A DNA stretch of 64,000 nt from Nocardioides panacis (GCF_019039255.1 NZ_CP077062.1:806001-870000), one strand, 5' to 3'. Positions 51,416 to 60,851 are shown, numbered from the stretch's first letter. Numbers and translations are program-made. Notes: generated by a model not told the origin, from the letters alone.

Positions 51416-53650
51416 GTGCCCGAGGCGATGCCGCGCTCGACGATCCGGTGGGACTCCAAGCTGGCCGCGGTGGCCGGTGCGGGGGCGGCCAGGATCGAGA
51501 AGGCCTTCGGCTACCAGACCGTCGGCGACCTGCTCCAGCACTACCCGCGCCGGTGGGTGGACAAGGGCTCGCTGTCGGACCTCGGGGCGGTGCAGCCCGA
51601 GGAGCACGTCACCGTCATCGCCCGGGTGGTCCGCTCGCAGCTGCACAGCTACACCGACCGGCGCCGCGGCGGCCTGGCCTACCGGCTGGAGGTCGTGGTG
51701 GCCACCGAGAAGGACCAGCTGTCGGTCACCTACTTCGACAAGAAGAAGCACGTCGCCGAGTGGCGGGCGAGCAGCATCGCCCCCGGGGCCATCGGGCTGT
51801 TCTCCGGCAAGGTCGGCACCTTCCGCGGCCAGCTCCAGCTCACGAACCCGCAGAACCAGATGTTCGGCGAGACCGCGGGGGACGAGAGCGGGGGAGAGGA
51901 CGCCGCGGCCCGGCACTGGGACAGCATCCCGCAGCTGATCACGATCTACCCGGCCAGCGCGGCGGTGCAGAGCTGGCAGATCTCGGACGCGATCGCGCTG
52001 GCCCTCGACCTGGTCGAGGAGGTCCCCGAGCTGCTGCCCGCGGACGTCCGGGAGGCCCACGACTTCGTCTCCGCCCGGCAGGCGCTGCGCTGGCTGCACC
52101 GTCCCGAGACCTGGGCGCAGAAGGAGGCGGCCGCCCAGCGGCTGCGCTTCGACGAGGCGTTCGTGACCCAGACCGTGCTCGCCCAGCGCCGCGCCGAGCT
52201 GGTCGCGCAGGCCGCCGAGCCCCGCACCGGCCGGTCCGGCGGGCTGCTCGACCGGTTCGACGAGCGGCTGCCCTTCACGCTCACCGACGGACAGCAGGAG
52301 GTCAGCCGGGCCGTCCTCGACGACCTCGCCACCGGGCACCCCATGCACCGGCTGCTGCAGGGCGAGGTCGGGTCGGGCAAGACCGTCGTCGCGCTGCGCG
52401 CCATGCTGCGGGTCGTGGACTCCGGGGGGCAGGCGGCGCTGCTGGCGCCCACCGAGGTGCTCGCCCAGCAGCACCACCGGTCGATCACCGCGATGCTCGG
52501 CGACCTCGCGGCCGGCGGGATGCTCGGCGGCGCCGCCGACGGCACCCGGGTCGGGCTGCTGACCGGCTCGCTGGGCGCCGCGGCCCGCCGGGAGGCGATG
52601 CTCGACGCCGCCTCAGGGCAGGCGGGCATCGTGATCGGCACCCACGCGCTCCTGGAGGAGAAGGTGCAGTTCGCCGACCTCGGCCTGGTGGTCGTCGACG
52701 AGCAGCACCGCTTCGGCGTCGAGCAGCGCGCCGCGCTGGCCGCCAAGAGCGGAGGGGCGCCTCCGCACGTCCTGGTGATGACCGCGACCCCGATCCCGCG
52801 CACCGTCGCGATGACGGTCTTCGGCGACCTCGAGACCTCCACGCTCTCCGAGCTGCCCGCCGGCCGCGCGCCGATCCAGACCAGCGTCGTCCCGCTCGCC
52901 GAGCAGCCGGCGTGGCTCGACCGCGGCTGGTCCCGGATCCGGGAGGAGGTCGCCACGGGCCACCAGGTCTACGTCGTGTGCGCCCGCATCGGCGGGGACG
53001 ACGACAAGCCGACCAAGGCGGACGCCGAGGAGGCGGTGCCGCTGGCGGCCGTCGAGGAGGTCGCACCGATGCTGGCCGCCGGCCCCCTGCAGGGCCTGCG
53101 CGTGGAGATGCTGCACGGCCGGCTCGCGCCGGACCGCAAGGACGAGGTGATGCAGCGGTTCGCCGCCGGCGGGATCGACGTACTGGTGTCCACGACGGTG
53201 ATCGAGGTCGGCGTCGACGTCGCGAACGCCACGATGATGATGATCTTCGACGCCGACCGGTTCGGGGTCTCCCAGCTCCACCAGCTGCGCGGCCGGGTCG
53301 GCCGGGGCGGCCTGCCCGGGCTGTGCCTGCTGGTCACCAACGCCCCGCACGCGTCCGCGGCCCGCGAGCGGCTGGACGCCGTCGCCGGCACCACCGACGG
53401 CTTCGAGCTCTCCCGGGTCGACCTCGAGCAGCGCCGCGAGGGCGACGTGCTCGGCGCCTCCCAGTCCGGCCGCCGCTCCAGCCTGCGGCTGCTCTCGGTC
53501 CTCGAGCACGAGGACGTCATCGTCGAGGCCCGCGAGGTGGCCGCCCAGGTCGTCGCCGCCGACCCGACGCTGGCCTCCCACCCCGACCTCGCCCGGCAGG
53601 TGCGTCGGCTCCACGACGCCGACCAGGCCGACTTCCTGGAGAAGGCATGA
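51416..53650 (+). CDS. recG: ATP-dependent DNA helicase RecG
   Basis: Branch-migrating helicase that remodels stalled forks; 744 residues. The N-terminal wedge/OB region contains YPRRWVDKGSLSDL. Helicase motifs: Walker A GEVGSGKTVVAL, Walker B DEQHRFGVEQ, motif III TATPIPRT, motif V STTVIEVGVDVANA, motif VI HQLRGRVGRGG (LCLLVT). Starts two bases after the preceding stop; ATG 51428 is an alternative. Its stop overlaps the rsmD start. Confidence 0.96.
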   Translation: MPEAMPRSTIRWDSKLAAVAGAGAARIEKAFGYQTVGDLLQHYPRRWVDKGSLSDLGAVQPEEHVTVIARVVRSQLHSYTDRRRGGLAYRLEVVVATEKDQLSVTYFDKKKHVAEWRASSIAPGAIGLFSGKVGTFRGQLQLTNPQNQMFGETAGDESGGEDAAARHWDSIPQLITIYPASAAVQSWQISDAIALALDLVEEVPELLPADVREAHDFVSARQALRWLHRPETWAQKEAAAQRLRFDEAFVTQTVLAQRRAELVAQAAEPRTGRSGGLLDRFDERLPFTLTDGQQEVSRAVLDDLATGHPMHRLLQGEVGSGKTVVALRAMLRVVDSGGQAALLAPTEVLAQQHHRSITAMLGDLAAGGMLGGAADGTRVGLLTGSLGAAARREAMLDAASGQAGIVIGTHALLEEKVQFADLGLVVVDEQHRFGVEQRAALAAKSGGAPPHVLVMTATPIPRTVAMTVFGDLETSTLSELPAGRAPIQTSVVPLAEQPAWLDRGWSRIREEVATGHQVYVVCARIGGDDDKPTKADAEEAVPLAAVEEVAPMLAAGPLQGLRVEMLHGRLAPDRKDEVMQRFAAGGIDVLVSTTVIEVGVDVANATMMMIFDADRFGVSQLHQLRGRVGRGGLPGLCLLVTNAPHASAARERLDAVAGTTDGFELSRVDLEQRREGDVLGASQSGRRSSLRLLSVLEHEDVIVEAREVAAQVVAADPTLASHPDLARQVRRLHDADQADFLEKA

Positions 53651-54210
53651 CACGGATCATCGGCGGCAGCGCCGGCGGCCGCCGGATCGCGACGCCCAGC
53701 GGCGACAGCACCCGGCCGACCTCCGACCGGGTCCGCGAGGCGCTGTTCTCGGCGGTCGACGCGGCCGTCGGGTCGATCAGCGGGCTGCGGTTCCTCGACG
53801 TGTACGCCGGCAGCGGCGCGGTCGGGCTGGAGGCCCGGTCCCGCGGGGCCGGCGTGGTCACCCTCGTCGAGCACGACCGCCGCACGGCCGCCCTGATCCG
53901 GGAGAACGCCCGGGCGCTCGGCTTCACCGGCATCGACGTCGTCACCTCGACGGTCGCCCGGGCCCTGGTCCACACCCCGCGGGCGCCGTACGACCTGGCG
54001 TTCCTCGACCCGCCCTACGCGGTGCCCGTCGACGACGTGGTGAGCGCCCTGGAGGCGCTGCGCGACCACGACTGGCTGTCCCGGGACGCCCTGGTGGTCG
54101 TCGAGCGCTCCAGCCGCGGTCCCGACCTGGCCTGGCCGGAGGGGTTCACGGCCGACCGGACGCGGAAGTACGGCGAGACCACCCTTTGGTACGGTCGCGC
54201 CACACTCTGA
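53647..54210 (+). CDS. rsmD: 16S rRNA (guanine966-N2)-methyltransferase
   Basis: SAM-dependent rRNA methyltransferase of 187 residues. TRIIGGSAGGRRI and RPTSDRVREALFS at the start, motif I FLDVYAGSGAVGLEARSRGA, and the N-methyltransferase motif AFLDPPY. The ATG overlaps the recG stop in ATGA. coaD follows after 14 bases, a conserved arrangement. Confidence 0.95.
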   Translation: MTRIIGGSAGGRRIATPSGDSTRPTSDRVREALFSAVDAAVGSISGLRFLDVYAGSGAVGLEARSRGAGVVTLVEHDRRTAALIRENARALGFTGIDVVTSTVARALVHTPRAPYDLAFLDPPYAVPVDDVVSALEALRDHDWLSRDALVVVERSSRGPDLAWPEGFTADRTRKYGETTLWYGRATL

Positions 54211-54224
54211 GCAGAGGAGCGTCC

Positions 54225-54707
54225 GTGCGCCGAGCCGCATGTCCCGGGTCGTTCGACCCGGTCACCAACGGGCACATCGACATCATCTCGCGCGCCTCGA
54301 CGCTGTTCGACGAGGTCGTGGTCGCCGTCGGGGTGAACGCCTCCAAGCAGCGGCTGTTCACCGCCGAGGAGCGCATCGAGATGCTCACCGAGTCGTGCGC
54401 GCCCTACGCCAACGTGTCGATCGCGTCCTTCGACGGCCTGCTCACGACGTTCTGCCTGGAGCACGGGGTGGCCGCGATCGTGAAGGGCCTGCGCGCGGTC
54501 AGCGACTTCGACTACGAGCTGCAGATGGCCCAGATGAACTCCAGCCTCGCCCCGATCGAGACGGTCTTCGTGCCGACCAGCCCGGAGTACTCCTTCCTCG
54601 CCTCCAGCCTGGTCAAGGAGGTCGCCCGGTTCGGGGGCGACGTCTCCTCGCTGGTCCCGGCGCACGTGCTCACCCGGCTGACCGCCCGGCTGGCCGAGCG
54701 CTCCTGA
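54225..54707 (+). CDS. coaD: Phosphopantetheine adenylyltransferase
   Basis: Penultimate step of coenzyme A synthesis; 160 residues, the family's usual length. Starts MRRAACPGSFDPVTNGHIDI with the TxGH-like nucleotide motif. ESCAPYANVSIASFDGLLT, VKGLRAVSDFDYELQMAQMN and SPEYSFLASSLVKEVARFGG follow. GAGGAG (54215-54220) lies four bases before the GTG. Longer in-frame starts upstream overlap rsmD and are not needed. Confidence 0.96.
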   Translation: MRRAACPGSFDPVTNGHIDIISRASTLFDEVVVAVGVNASKQRLFTAEERIEMLTESCAPYANVSIASFDGLLTTFCLEHGVAAIVKGLRAVSDFDYELQMAQMNSSLAPIETVFVPTSPEYSFLASSLVKEVARFGGDVSSLVPAHVLTRLTARLAERS

Positions 54708-54846
54708 CCCTCGGCGTGTGACCGGCGCCGCTTCGTCGTATCGTCTGGGGGAGGCGTGAGCACGTCTCATCCGGGGTAGGGAGGCCTCGGGTGTGTCCGG
54801 CCGTCGTGGCCGGGTCGCACCCGCAGTGCTGGAGAAAGGGACTTTT

Positions 54847-55356
54847 GTGGACGTGCACGCGAAGCTCACCGAGCTGCGCCAGGTCGTGGAGCAGGCTCGG
54901 TCGATGCCGATGTCGGCCTCGGCCGTGGTCAACCGCGGGGAGCTCCTCGAGAAGATCGACGAGGTGTCCGGCGCGCTCGAGGCGGCGTTCACCGAGTCGC
55001 AGCGGGTCGTCGCCGCCCGGGACGAGGTCGTGGCCGAGGGCCGCCGCGAGGCCGAGCAGATCGTCAGCGACGCCCGCAACGAGCGGGAGAAGATCATCTC
55101 CGACACCGACGTCTACCGGGTCGCCAAGCGGGAGGCGGACCACGTCGTGGAGCAGGCGCGTGCGGAGGCCGACGAGCTCCGCAAGGAGACCGACGACTAC
55201 GTCGACGCCAAGCTGGCCAACTTCGAGATCACGCTGGAGCGCACCACCGAGGCGGTCAAGCGTGGCCGCGAGCGGCTCGCCGGCCGGTCGGCGTTCGACG
55301 CGCTGACCTCCGACGAGGTCGACAAGATCAAGCTGCCCGAGCACCTCGAGAACTGA
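54847..55356 (+). CDS. DivIVA/cell-division-initiation-like coiled-coil protein
   Basis: Predicted 169-residue, highly charged, mostly coiled-coil protein. VDVHAKLTELRQVVEQARSM opens it, then ELLEKIDEVSGALEAAFTES, and a long helix with EGRREAEQIVSDARNEREKI and ADHVVEQARAEADELRKETD. Resembles the C-terminal part of DivIVA/Wag31-type scaffolds and ATP-synthase b-like stalks. No DivIVA N-terminal membrane motif is visible. GAAAGGGA precedes the GTG. Located between coaD and DUF177 as in other actinobacteria. Confidence 0.8.
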   Translation: MDVHAKLTELRQVVEQARSMPMSASAVVNRGELLEKIDEVSGALEAAFTESQRVVAARDEVVAEGRREAEQIVSDARNEREKIISDTDVYRVAKREADHVVEQARAEADELRKETDDYVDAKLANFEITLERTTEAVKRGRERLAGRSAFDALTSDEVDKIKLPEHLEN

Positions 55357-55369
55357 CCGCCGCCTCGTT

Positions 55370-55399
55370 TTGGCTGCTGAGGCCACCATTCGGTACTCT
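55370..55399 (+). promoter_or_regulatory. Promoter of the DUF177-rpmF-rnc-mutM operon
   Basis: -35 TTGGCT (55370-55375), 18-base spacer, -10 TACTCT (55394-55399). A leader of about 60 bases would precede DUF177. Confidence 0.5.
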
Positions 55400-55465
55400 T
55401 GACGACGGTTCTTCGCGCCTGGTCCGGACACCCACCCGGACGTCGTTCGAGGAACCTGGTCTGTT

Positions 55466-56038
55466 GTGCCCAACCCAGGAAGTGACTCTGTGCGTCTCGA
55501 CCCGAGAGCGCCGCTCGTGCTCGACACCCGCGAGCTCGGCCGCCGCCCGGGGTCGCAACGTCGGAAGAGCTTCACGGCGCCGGCGCCAGCAGACCTCGGC
55601 ATCGAAGTTCTCCGCGTCCCTGACGGGTCGCCGGTCGTGTTCGAGCTCCGGCTCGAGGCGGTCATGGAGGGAGTGCTCGTCACCGGCGAGGCGCAAGCCG
55701 ACCTGGTGGGTGAGTGCGCACGGTGCCTGGAGGAGATCCGCGACGAGATCGTGGCCGACTTCCAGGAGCTCTTCGTCTACGAGGAGAGCGACACCGCCCA
55801 CGGGGAGGACGAGGATGTCAGCCGGTTGGAGGGCGACCTGCTCGACCTCGAACCACTGCTGCGGGACTCGGTGGTGCTGACGCTGCCGTTCCAGCCGCTG
55901 TGCCAGGACGACTGTCCGGGCTTGTGCACCGAGTGCGGTGCGCGGCTCGCAGACGACCCGGACCACACGCACGACGAGCCGATCGACCCCCGGTGGGCGA
56001 AGCTGCAAGGGCTCGAGCACGACCCCGAGAACGACTGA
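55466..56038 (+). CDS. DUF177/YceD family protein
   Basis: Conserved protein of 190 residues encoded immediately before rpmF; family members are linked to 23S rRNA accumulation or ribosome assembly. Features: [35 protein letters not shown] and a zinc-like CARC...[17 protein letters not shown] pattern with [10 protein letters not shown] at the C-terminus. GTG 55466 or GTG 55490 may be the start. Operon with rpmF, rnc and mutM. Confidence 0.92.
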   Translation: MPNPGSDSVRLDPRAPLVLDTRELGRRPGSQRRKSFTAPAPADLGIEVLRVPDGSPVVFELRLEAVMEGVLVTGEAQADLVGECARCLEEIRDEIVADFQELFVYEESDTAHGEDEDVSRLEGDLLDLEPLLRDSVVLTLPFQPLCQDDCPGLCTECGARLADDPDHTHDEPIDPRWAKLQGLEHDPEND

Positions 56039-56096
56039 GACCATTCACTGTCCGCCGGGCTCCCCGGAGCGGCGGACGGACGAGAAGGAGTACACC

Positions 56097-56282
56097 GTGG
56101 CTGTCCCGAAGCGGAAGATGTCGCGCAGCAACACGCGCCACCGTCGCTCGCAGTGGAAGGCCGTCGCGCCGTCGTTGGTCGTCTGCGCCAACCCGGCCTG
56201 CGGTTCCAAGCACCTGCCGCACCGCGCGTGCCCGCAGTGCGGCCAGTACGGCGCCCGCGCCGATCGTCGCCAGGTCCTCTGA
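56097..56282 (+). CDS. rpmF: Ribosomal protein bL32
   Basis: Large-subunit protein of 61 residues. [20 protein letters not shown] is the family opening, followed by [22 protein letters not shown] with four zinc-binding Cys. AAGGAG lies six bases before the GTG. Confidence 0.97.
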   Translation: MAVPKRKMSRSNTRHRRSQWKAVAPSLVVCANPACGSKHLPHRACPQCGQYGARADRRQVL

Positions 56283-56317
56283 CGAACGACTCGGCGGACG
56301 AGACGGCGGACGAGACG

Positions 56318-57049
56318 GTGAGCGAGTCGGCGGGCACCCCGACGAGCGAGTCGTACGAGGACCTGCGTGAGGGTCTCGGCCATCCGGTCCTGGAGGCCGA
56401 GATGCTCGACCGCGCCCTGACGCACCGGTCGTTCGCCTACGAGAACGGTGGCCTGCCCACCAACGAGCGCCTGGAGTTCCTGGGCGACTCGGTGCTCGGC
56501 GTGGTGATCACCGACACGCTGTTCCGCGCGCACCCGGACCTGTCCGAGGGCAGGCTGGCCAAGCTGCGGGCGGCGGTCGTCAACGCCCGCGCGCTGGCCG
56601 AGGTGGCCCGCACCATCGACCTCGGCAGGCACATCAAGCTGGGCCGCGGCGAGGAGTCGACGGGCGGGCGCAACAAGTCCTCGATCCTGTCCGACACCGT
56701 CGAGGCCGTCATCGGGGCCGTCTACCTCAGCGGCGGCTTCGAGGCCTCCAGCGAGCTCGTGCACCGGCTGTTCGACCCGCTGATGGAGAACGCCGCCCGG
56801 CTCGGCGCCGGCCTGGACTGGAAGACCAGCCTCCAGGAGCTCTCCGCCGAGCACTCCCTGGGTGTGCCCGAGTACGTCATCGAGGACGCGGGCCCGGACC
56901 ACGAGAAGACCTTCACCGCTCAGGTGCGGGTGGGCTCCAGCCTCTACGGGCACGGCACCGGCCGGTCCAAGAAGGAGGCCGAGCAGCAGGCCGCCGAGAC
57001 GGCCTACCTCGCGATCGCCGCCGCGCACGGCGACGTCACCGCCTCCTAG
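56318..57049 (+). CDS. rnc: Ribonuclease III
   Basis: Double-stranded-RNA endonuclease for rRNA and mRNA processing; about 243 residues. Catalytic signature [16 protein letters not shown], second metal site [13 protein letters not shown], and a C-terminal dsRNA-binding domain ([40 protein letters not shown]). The first ~20 residues are Glu/Thr/Ser-rich. The frame is open further upstream, so a non-ATG start nearer the rpmF stop cannot be ruled out. Confidence 0.95.
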   Translation: MSESAGTPTSESYEDLREGLGHPVLEAEMLDRALTHRSFAYENGGLPTNERLEFLGDSVLGVVITDTLFRAHPDLSEGRLAKLRAAVVNARALAEVARTIDLGRHIKLGRGEESTGGRNKSSILSDTVEAVIGAVYLSGGFEASSELVHRLFDPLMENAARLGAGLDWKTSLQELSAEHSLGVPEYVIEDAGPDHEKTFTAQVRVGSSLYGHGTGRSKKEAEQQAAETAYLAIAAAHGDVTAS

Positions 57050-57067
57050 GGCGAGGGGCGAGCCGGC

Positions 57068-57955
57068 ATGCCCGAGCTCCCGGAGGTCGAGGTCGTCCGC
57101 CGCGGCCTCGAGTCCCACGTCGTCGGGCGCACGATCTCCGCGGTGCAGGTCCTGCACCCGCGCCCGGTGCGCCGGCACCTCGCCGGCGCCGAGGACTTCG
57201 CGGCGCTCACCACCGGCCGGGTGGTGCTCGGCGCCGCGCGCCGCGGGAAGTACCTCTGGCTGCCGCTGGACACCGGTGACGCCGTGCTCGCGCACCTCGG
57301 GATGAGCGGCCAGATGCTGGTGCAGCCGGTCGGCGCACCCGACGAGCGCCACCTCCGGGTCCGCTTCGTCCTCCGCCCGGTCCCCGACGGCCCCGACCGC
57401 CCCGACGGCAGCGTGGGCGAGCTGCGGTTCGTGGACCAGCGGATGTTCGGCGGCCTCTCGATCTCGCCCGGCGGCGCCGACCTGCCCCCGGAGATCGCGC
57501 ACATCGCCCGCGACCCGATGGACCCGCTCTTCGACGAGGACGCCTTCGTGGCCGCCGTACGGCGCCGGGCGTCGGGGATCAAGCGGATCCTCCTCGACCA
57601 GACCGTGGTGTCCGGCGTCGGCAACATCTACGCCGACGAGGCGCTGTGGCGCGCGCAGCTGCACGGCGAGCGGCTCGGCACCAAGCTGCGCCGCGCCGAC
57701 GTGCTGCGCGTGCTCGCCGAGGTGCGGGCGGTGCTGGCCGCCGCGCTGGACGAGGGCGGCACCTCCTTCGACGCGCTCTACGTCAACGTCAACGGGGAGA
57801 GCGGCTACTTCGACCGCTCGCTGCACGCCTACGGCCAGGAGGGCCGGGCCTGCGACCGGTGCGGCACCGCGATCGTGCGGGTGTCGTTCATGAACCGGTC
57901 GTCCTACTTCTGCCCGGTCTGTCAGCCCCGGCCGCGACCGCGCCGGGCGGCCTGA
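57068..57955 (+). CDS. mutM: Formamidopyrimidine-DNA glycosylase
   Basis: Removes oxidised purines such as 8-oxoguanine; 295 residues. Catalytic N-terminus [15 protein letters not shown] (Pro2, Glu3), then [10 protein letters not shown], the helix-two-turn-helix [15 protein letters not shown], and the C-terminal zinc finger [24 protein letters not shown]. Directly follows rnc. Its 3' end overlaps a small antisense gene by 34 bases. Confidence 0.96.
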   Translation: MPELPEVEVVRRGLESHVVGRTISAVQVLHPRPVRRHLAGAEDFAALTTGRVVLGAARRGKYLWLPLDTGDAVLAHLGMSGQMLVQPVGAPDERHLRVRFVLRPVPDGPDRPDGSVGELRFVDQRMFGGLSISPGGADLPPEIAHIARDPMDPLFDEDAFVAAVRRRASGIKRILLDQTVVSGVGNIYADEALWRAQLHGERLGTKLRRADVLRVLAEVRAVLAAALDEGGTSFDALYVNVNGESGYFDRSLHAYGQEGRACDRCGTAIVRVSFMNRSSYFCPVCQPRPRPRRAA

Positions 57956-58125
57956 ACCGGCTCCGGGACCTCACCGGTCCAGTCGACCGGGGTCCACTGC
58001 TCGGTCGGCGCCCACTCGCTGCCGCAGCCGCCGCAGGCGAACAGCGGCTGGCCGTCGAGGTGCTCCCCGGTGGCGTCCCAGCTGCACAGCCGCCGGCAGG
58101 CGGCGATCTCGAGGGGGCGCGTCAC
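57922..58125 (-). CDS. Small zinc-ribbon-like protein
   Basis: Predicted 67-residue protein with two Cys pairs, CRRLC near residue 10 and CGGCG near residue 31, separated by [14 protein letters not shown]. Aromatic end [13 protein letters not shown] is followed by a basic tail. TAGCCT six bases before the GTG supports expression. Overlaps the mutM 3' end on the opposite strand. Function unknown. Confidence 0.65.
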   Translation of the reverse strand: MTRPLEIAACRRLCSWDATGEHLDGQPLFACGGCGSEWAPTEQWTPVDWTGEVPEPVQAARRGRGRG

Positions 58126-58131
58126 CCGTCC

Positions 58132-58137
58132 AGGCTA
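58132..58137 (-). promoter_or_regulatory. Leaderless-type -10 box (TAGCCT) of the zinc-ribbon gene
   Basis: Minus-strand TAGCCT, six bases, then GTG 58125. Confidence 0.45.
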
Positions 58138-58266
58138 CGGGGCCTGGGCCGGATTGACCGGTGTCGGCCCCCGTGGGACTCTTGAAGGCGCACGAGCCAC
58201 CTTCTCGGCTGCATCCAGCCGTCCCGTGGCGTGCCGGACCTCTCACATCCTTCGGAGGACACGACT

Positions 58267-58473
58267 ATGGCCAAGGCCCTCGTCGGCTACATGACCAGCA
58301 ACGACCCGCGCGTCGCGGCCCAGCTCACCGCTGAGACCCGTCGGCTCCGGCAGCGGGTGGCGGACCTCGAGGCGCACGTGCTGCGGCTCCAGTCCGAGAA
58401 CGACTCCCTGGTGGCGGCGCTCCACGACGCCCCCCTGCTGACTCTCGACGAGAGCAGCATGCAGCCCGTCTGA
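58267..58473 (+). CDS. Small coiled-coil protein
   Basis: Predicted 68-residue protein MAKALVGYMTSNDPRVAAQL followed by a heptad-like helix (TRRLRQRVADLEAHVLRLQS) and an acidic end. GGAGGA lies six bases before the ATG. Such proteins are common in actinobacteria; function unknown. Confidence 0.8.
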   Translation: MAKALVGYMTSNDPRVAAQLTAETRRLRQRVADLEAHVLRLQSENDSLVAALHDAPLLTLDESSMQPV

Positions 58474-58516
58474 CCGGATCCCGGTCCTGGCACGACGGCG
58501 CTGGCATGATGCTCCG

Positions 58517-59374
58517 GTGCCTGCCGTGCCCCGTCGTGCGTCCCTGGAGCCGATGACGGCCGCCGAGCTCGACCGGTGGTCGGTGCACTCGGCCGAGGGA
58601 TTCGTGCGTCAGCAGGTCGAGGCCGGCCTGCAGCCCCTGGCCGACGCCCGGCGCGACGCCGCGCGGATGCTCGCCGAGCAGCTCCCGGACGGCCTGGACA
58701 CCGTGCACCACCACGTCCTGCGGGTGCGGGACACCGACACCGGCGAGACGGTCGGGAGCGTGTGGCTGCGGGTGCGCCCCGGCCCGGGCGAGGTGGAGGG
58801 CTACCTGTTCGACATCGAGCTGCTGCCCCCGGCCCGGGGCCGCGGCCTCGGGCGGGCCACCCTGCTGGCCGTGCACGAGACCGCCCGCGCGCTGGGCGCC
58901 ACCGTGATGCGCCTCAACGTCTTCGGGCACAACGGACCGGCGATCGCGCTCTACGAGAGCCTCGGCTACCAGGTCGCGGACCTCTCCCTGCAACTGCGCC
59001 TGGCCGGCCGGCCCGGTCCGGTCCCGCCCGGCCCGGCCGTCCGGCTGGTCCCCGACGACCCCGCGACCCCGGGTCGGCTGCTCTGGACGGCGTACGACGG
59101 GCGCGAGCCCGTCGCCGTCGTGCGGCTCGCCCTGGGGGACCGGTCGGACGGGCTGCACGCGCGTCTCGACCGGCTCGAGGTCCACCACGGGCTGCGCCGG
59201 CGCGGCTACGGCCGGGCGGTGGCGGCCGAGGTCCTGCGCACCTGCCGGGAGATGCGGGTGCGCACCGTCGCGGTCTCGCTGGCCGGGAGCGACGCGCCGG
59301 CCCGGGCGCTATGCGAGGAGCTGGGGTTCGGCCTCACTGCCCAGACGATGGTGCTGGCGCTGACGGGTCCGTAG
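58517..59374 (+). CDS. Two-domain GNAT acetyltransferase (MshD-like)
   Basis: Predicted 285-residue protein with two GNAT domains. The first has the acetyl-CoA loop LLPPARGRGLGRATLLAVHE (~107-126) and NVFGHNGPAIALYESLGY. The second has VHHGLRRRGYGRAVAAEVLR and a final LCEELGFG. Two tandem GNAT domains occur in mycothiol synthase, but the match to MshD is not strong enough for a name. CATGAT six bases before the GTG suits a leaderless start. Its 3' end overlaps the convergent transglycosylase gene by 41 bases. Confidence 0.8.
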   Translation: MPAVPRRASLEPMTAAELDRWSVHSAEGFVRQQVEAGLQPLADARRDAARMLAEQLPDGLDTVHHHVLRVRDTDTGETVGSVWLRVRPGPGEVEGYLFDIELLPPARGRGLGRATLLAVHETARALGATVMRLNVFGHNGPAIALYESLGYQVADLSLQLRLAGRPGPVPPGPAVRLVPDDPATPGRLLWTAYDGREPVAVVRLALGDRSDGLHARLDRLEVHHGLRRRGYGRAVAAEVLRTCREMRVRTVAVSLAGSDAPARALCEELGFGLTAQTMVLALTGP

Positions 59375-60851
59375 CGGCCGGGTCCGCAGGCAGCGCCGGA
59401 GGGCTCGGCGGCTGGCACGGCGCCTCGGGGGTCGGGTCGACGTCCTCGGGGCACGGTGCGCAGGTCGGGTCGGCAGGGTCGGCAGGGTCGGCCGGGGCCG
59501 AGGGCTCGGTACCCGGGGTCGGCGGGGTGGCCGGGCTGGCGTCCGGGGTGGGCGTCGCGGCCGGGGAGGGGTCCACCGGGAGCGGGGCGGTGGGGCAGCT
59601 CGGGCCGTCCGTCGGGCTCGGGGTCTCGGCTGGCGTCCCGGGCGGCGTCTCGGCGGGCGTCTGACCGGGCGTGGTGGTCTGCGGCGTGGTGGTCGGCGGG
59701 GCGGAGGACGGCGGGTCGGTGGCCGGGTGGCTCGGGTCCGCAGGGGTGGCGGGGGCGGGCTGCGGGGCCGGCGGCGTCGGCGGCAGGGTCGCCGTCGGGG
59801 CCGGGGCCGCCGCCGTGGTGGTCGCGGCGGCCGGGGCGTGGGTCGGCGCCTTCGACGGGGCCAACGTCGGCGCCTTCGACGGGCCCTTCGACGGCGCCTT
59901 CGAGGGGGCCTTCGTCGGGGCTGCCGTCGGCGCCGCGGCGGCGTGCGTGCGGTGCGGGTGCCGGACCGGCTTCCGCGTCGGGTGCGCACCCGGGGCCCGG
60001 GTGGCGGACGGGGCGGCGACCGGCGTCGCGGTGAGCGCGAGCGCGGTCGGCAGGTCGACGACGGCGGTGTCCAGCGGGGTGAAGCGCTGCTGGTAGGTCA
60101 GCACCAGCCGGAGGTAGGCCACCGAGTGGTTGTAGGACAGCAGCGCGGTCCTCAGAGAGGCCTGCTGGGTGAGGTCCCGCCCGCCGTAGCAGAGGTACGC
60201 CGCGGTGCTCGCTGCCGCGTCCTCGACGTCCTGGGGGTCGGCGACGCCGTTCCCGTCGCCGTCGACCCCGAAGGTGCGCCAGGTGTTGGGCAGGAACTGC
60301 ATCGGCCCCACGGCCCGGTCCCAGGTGGTGTCCCCGTCCAGCCGGCCACCGTCGGTGTCCGGGATCGAGGCGTGCCGGCGACCGTCCAGCACCGGCCCCA
60401 CCACGGACGTGCGGTGCTCGGCGTCGAGAGGCCGGCCGACGAGCGACCCGGACTCGACCTGGCCGATCGCCGCGAGCAGGCTCACCGGGAGGTGGCAGCC
60501 GGGCGGCGAGCCGGCGACGGCGGAGCGGTAGGCCTTGAGCAGGACCACGGCGATGTCCGCGTGGATCGGCCTGCCCACGGGACTCCCGGTGGTGGTGACG
60601 TGCACGGCCGGTGCGAGCGCGGCCGTGGCGGCCGGTTCGGGGTAGCGCCGCGCGTCGGGCACCGTGACCGACGCCGCCTCCTGGTCGAGGGGCGCCGGGG
60701 ACGCCGGCGCCGCGAGAGCGGTGGTCCGCGCTCCGGCCACGGCCGACCGGGACGCCGGGGACGTGGATCCCGCCAGCGCGAGCACCAGCATCAGGGCCAG
60801 GGCCGCAGAGGTCCCCAGCCTGCGTCGTTGACCGTCCAGAAGTGCCCCCAT
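59334..60851 (-). CDS. Secreted lytic transglycosylase with Pro/Lys-rich tail
   Basis: Exported peptidoglycan lyase of about 505 residues. Signal peptide (ALALMLVLALAGSTSPASRS), a transglycosylase domain with the catalytic Glu in AAIGQVESGSLVG, then VGPMQFLPNTWRTFGVDGDG, VADPQDVEDAAASTAAYLC and LLSYNHSVAYLRLVL. The second half is low-complexity: KAPSKAPSKGPSKAP-like repeats, then Pro/Thr/Ala-rich sequence to the end, perhaps wall-spanning or glycosylated. The ATG at 60851 starts a better signal peptide than the longer GTG at 60902. Confidence 0.88.
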   Translation of the reverse strand: MGALLDGQRRRLGTSAALALMLVLALAGSTSPASRSAVAGARTTALAAPASPAPLDQEAASVTVPDARRYPEPAATAALAPAVHVTTTGSPVGRPIHADIAVVLLKAYRSAVAGSPPGCHLPVSLLAAIGQVESGSLVGRPLDAEHRTSVVGPVLDGRRHASIPDTDGGRLDGDTTWDRAVGPMQFLPNTWRTFGVDGDGNGVADPQDVEDAAASTAAYLCYGGRDLTQQASLRTALLSYNHSVAYLRLVLTYQQRFTPLDTAVVDLPTALALTATPVAAPSATRAPGAHPTRKPVRHPHRTHAAAAPTAAPTKAPSKAPSKGPSKAPTLAPSKAPTHAPAAATTTAAAPAPTATLPPTPPAPQPAPATPADPSHPATDPPSSAPPTTTPQTTTPGQTPAETPPGTPAETPSPTDGPSCPTAPLPVDPSPAATPTPDASPATPPTPGTEPSAPADPADPADPTCAPCPEDVDPTPEAPCQPPSPPALPADPAATDPSAPAPSSGQ

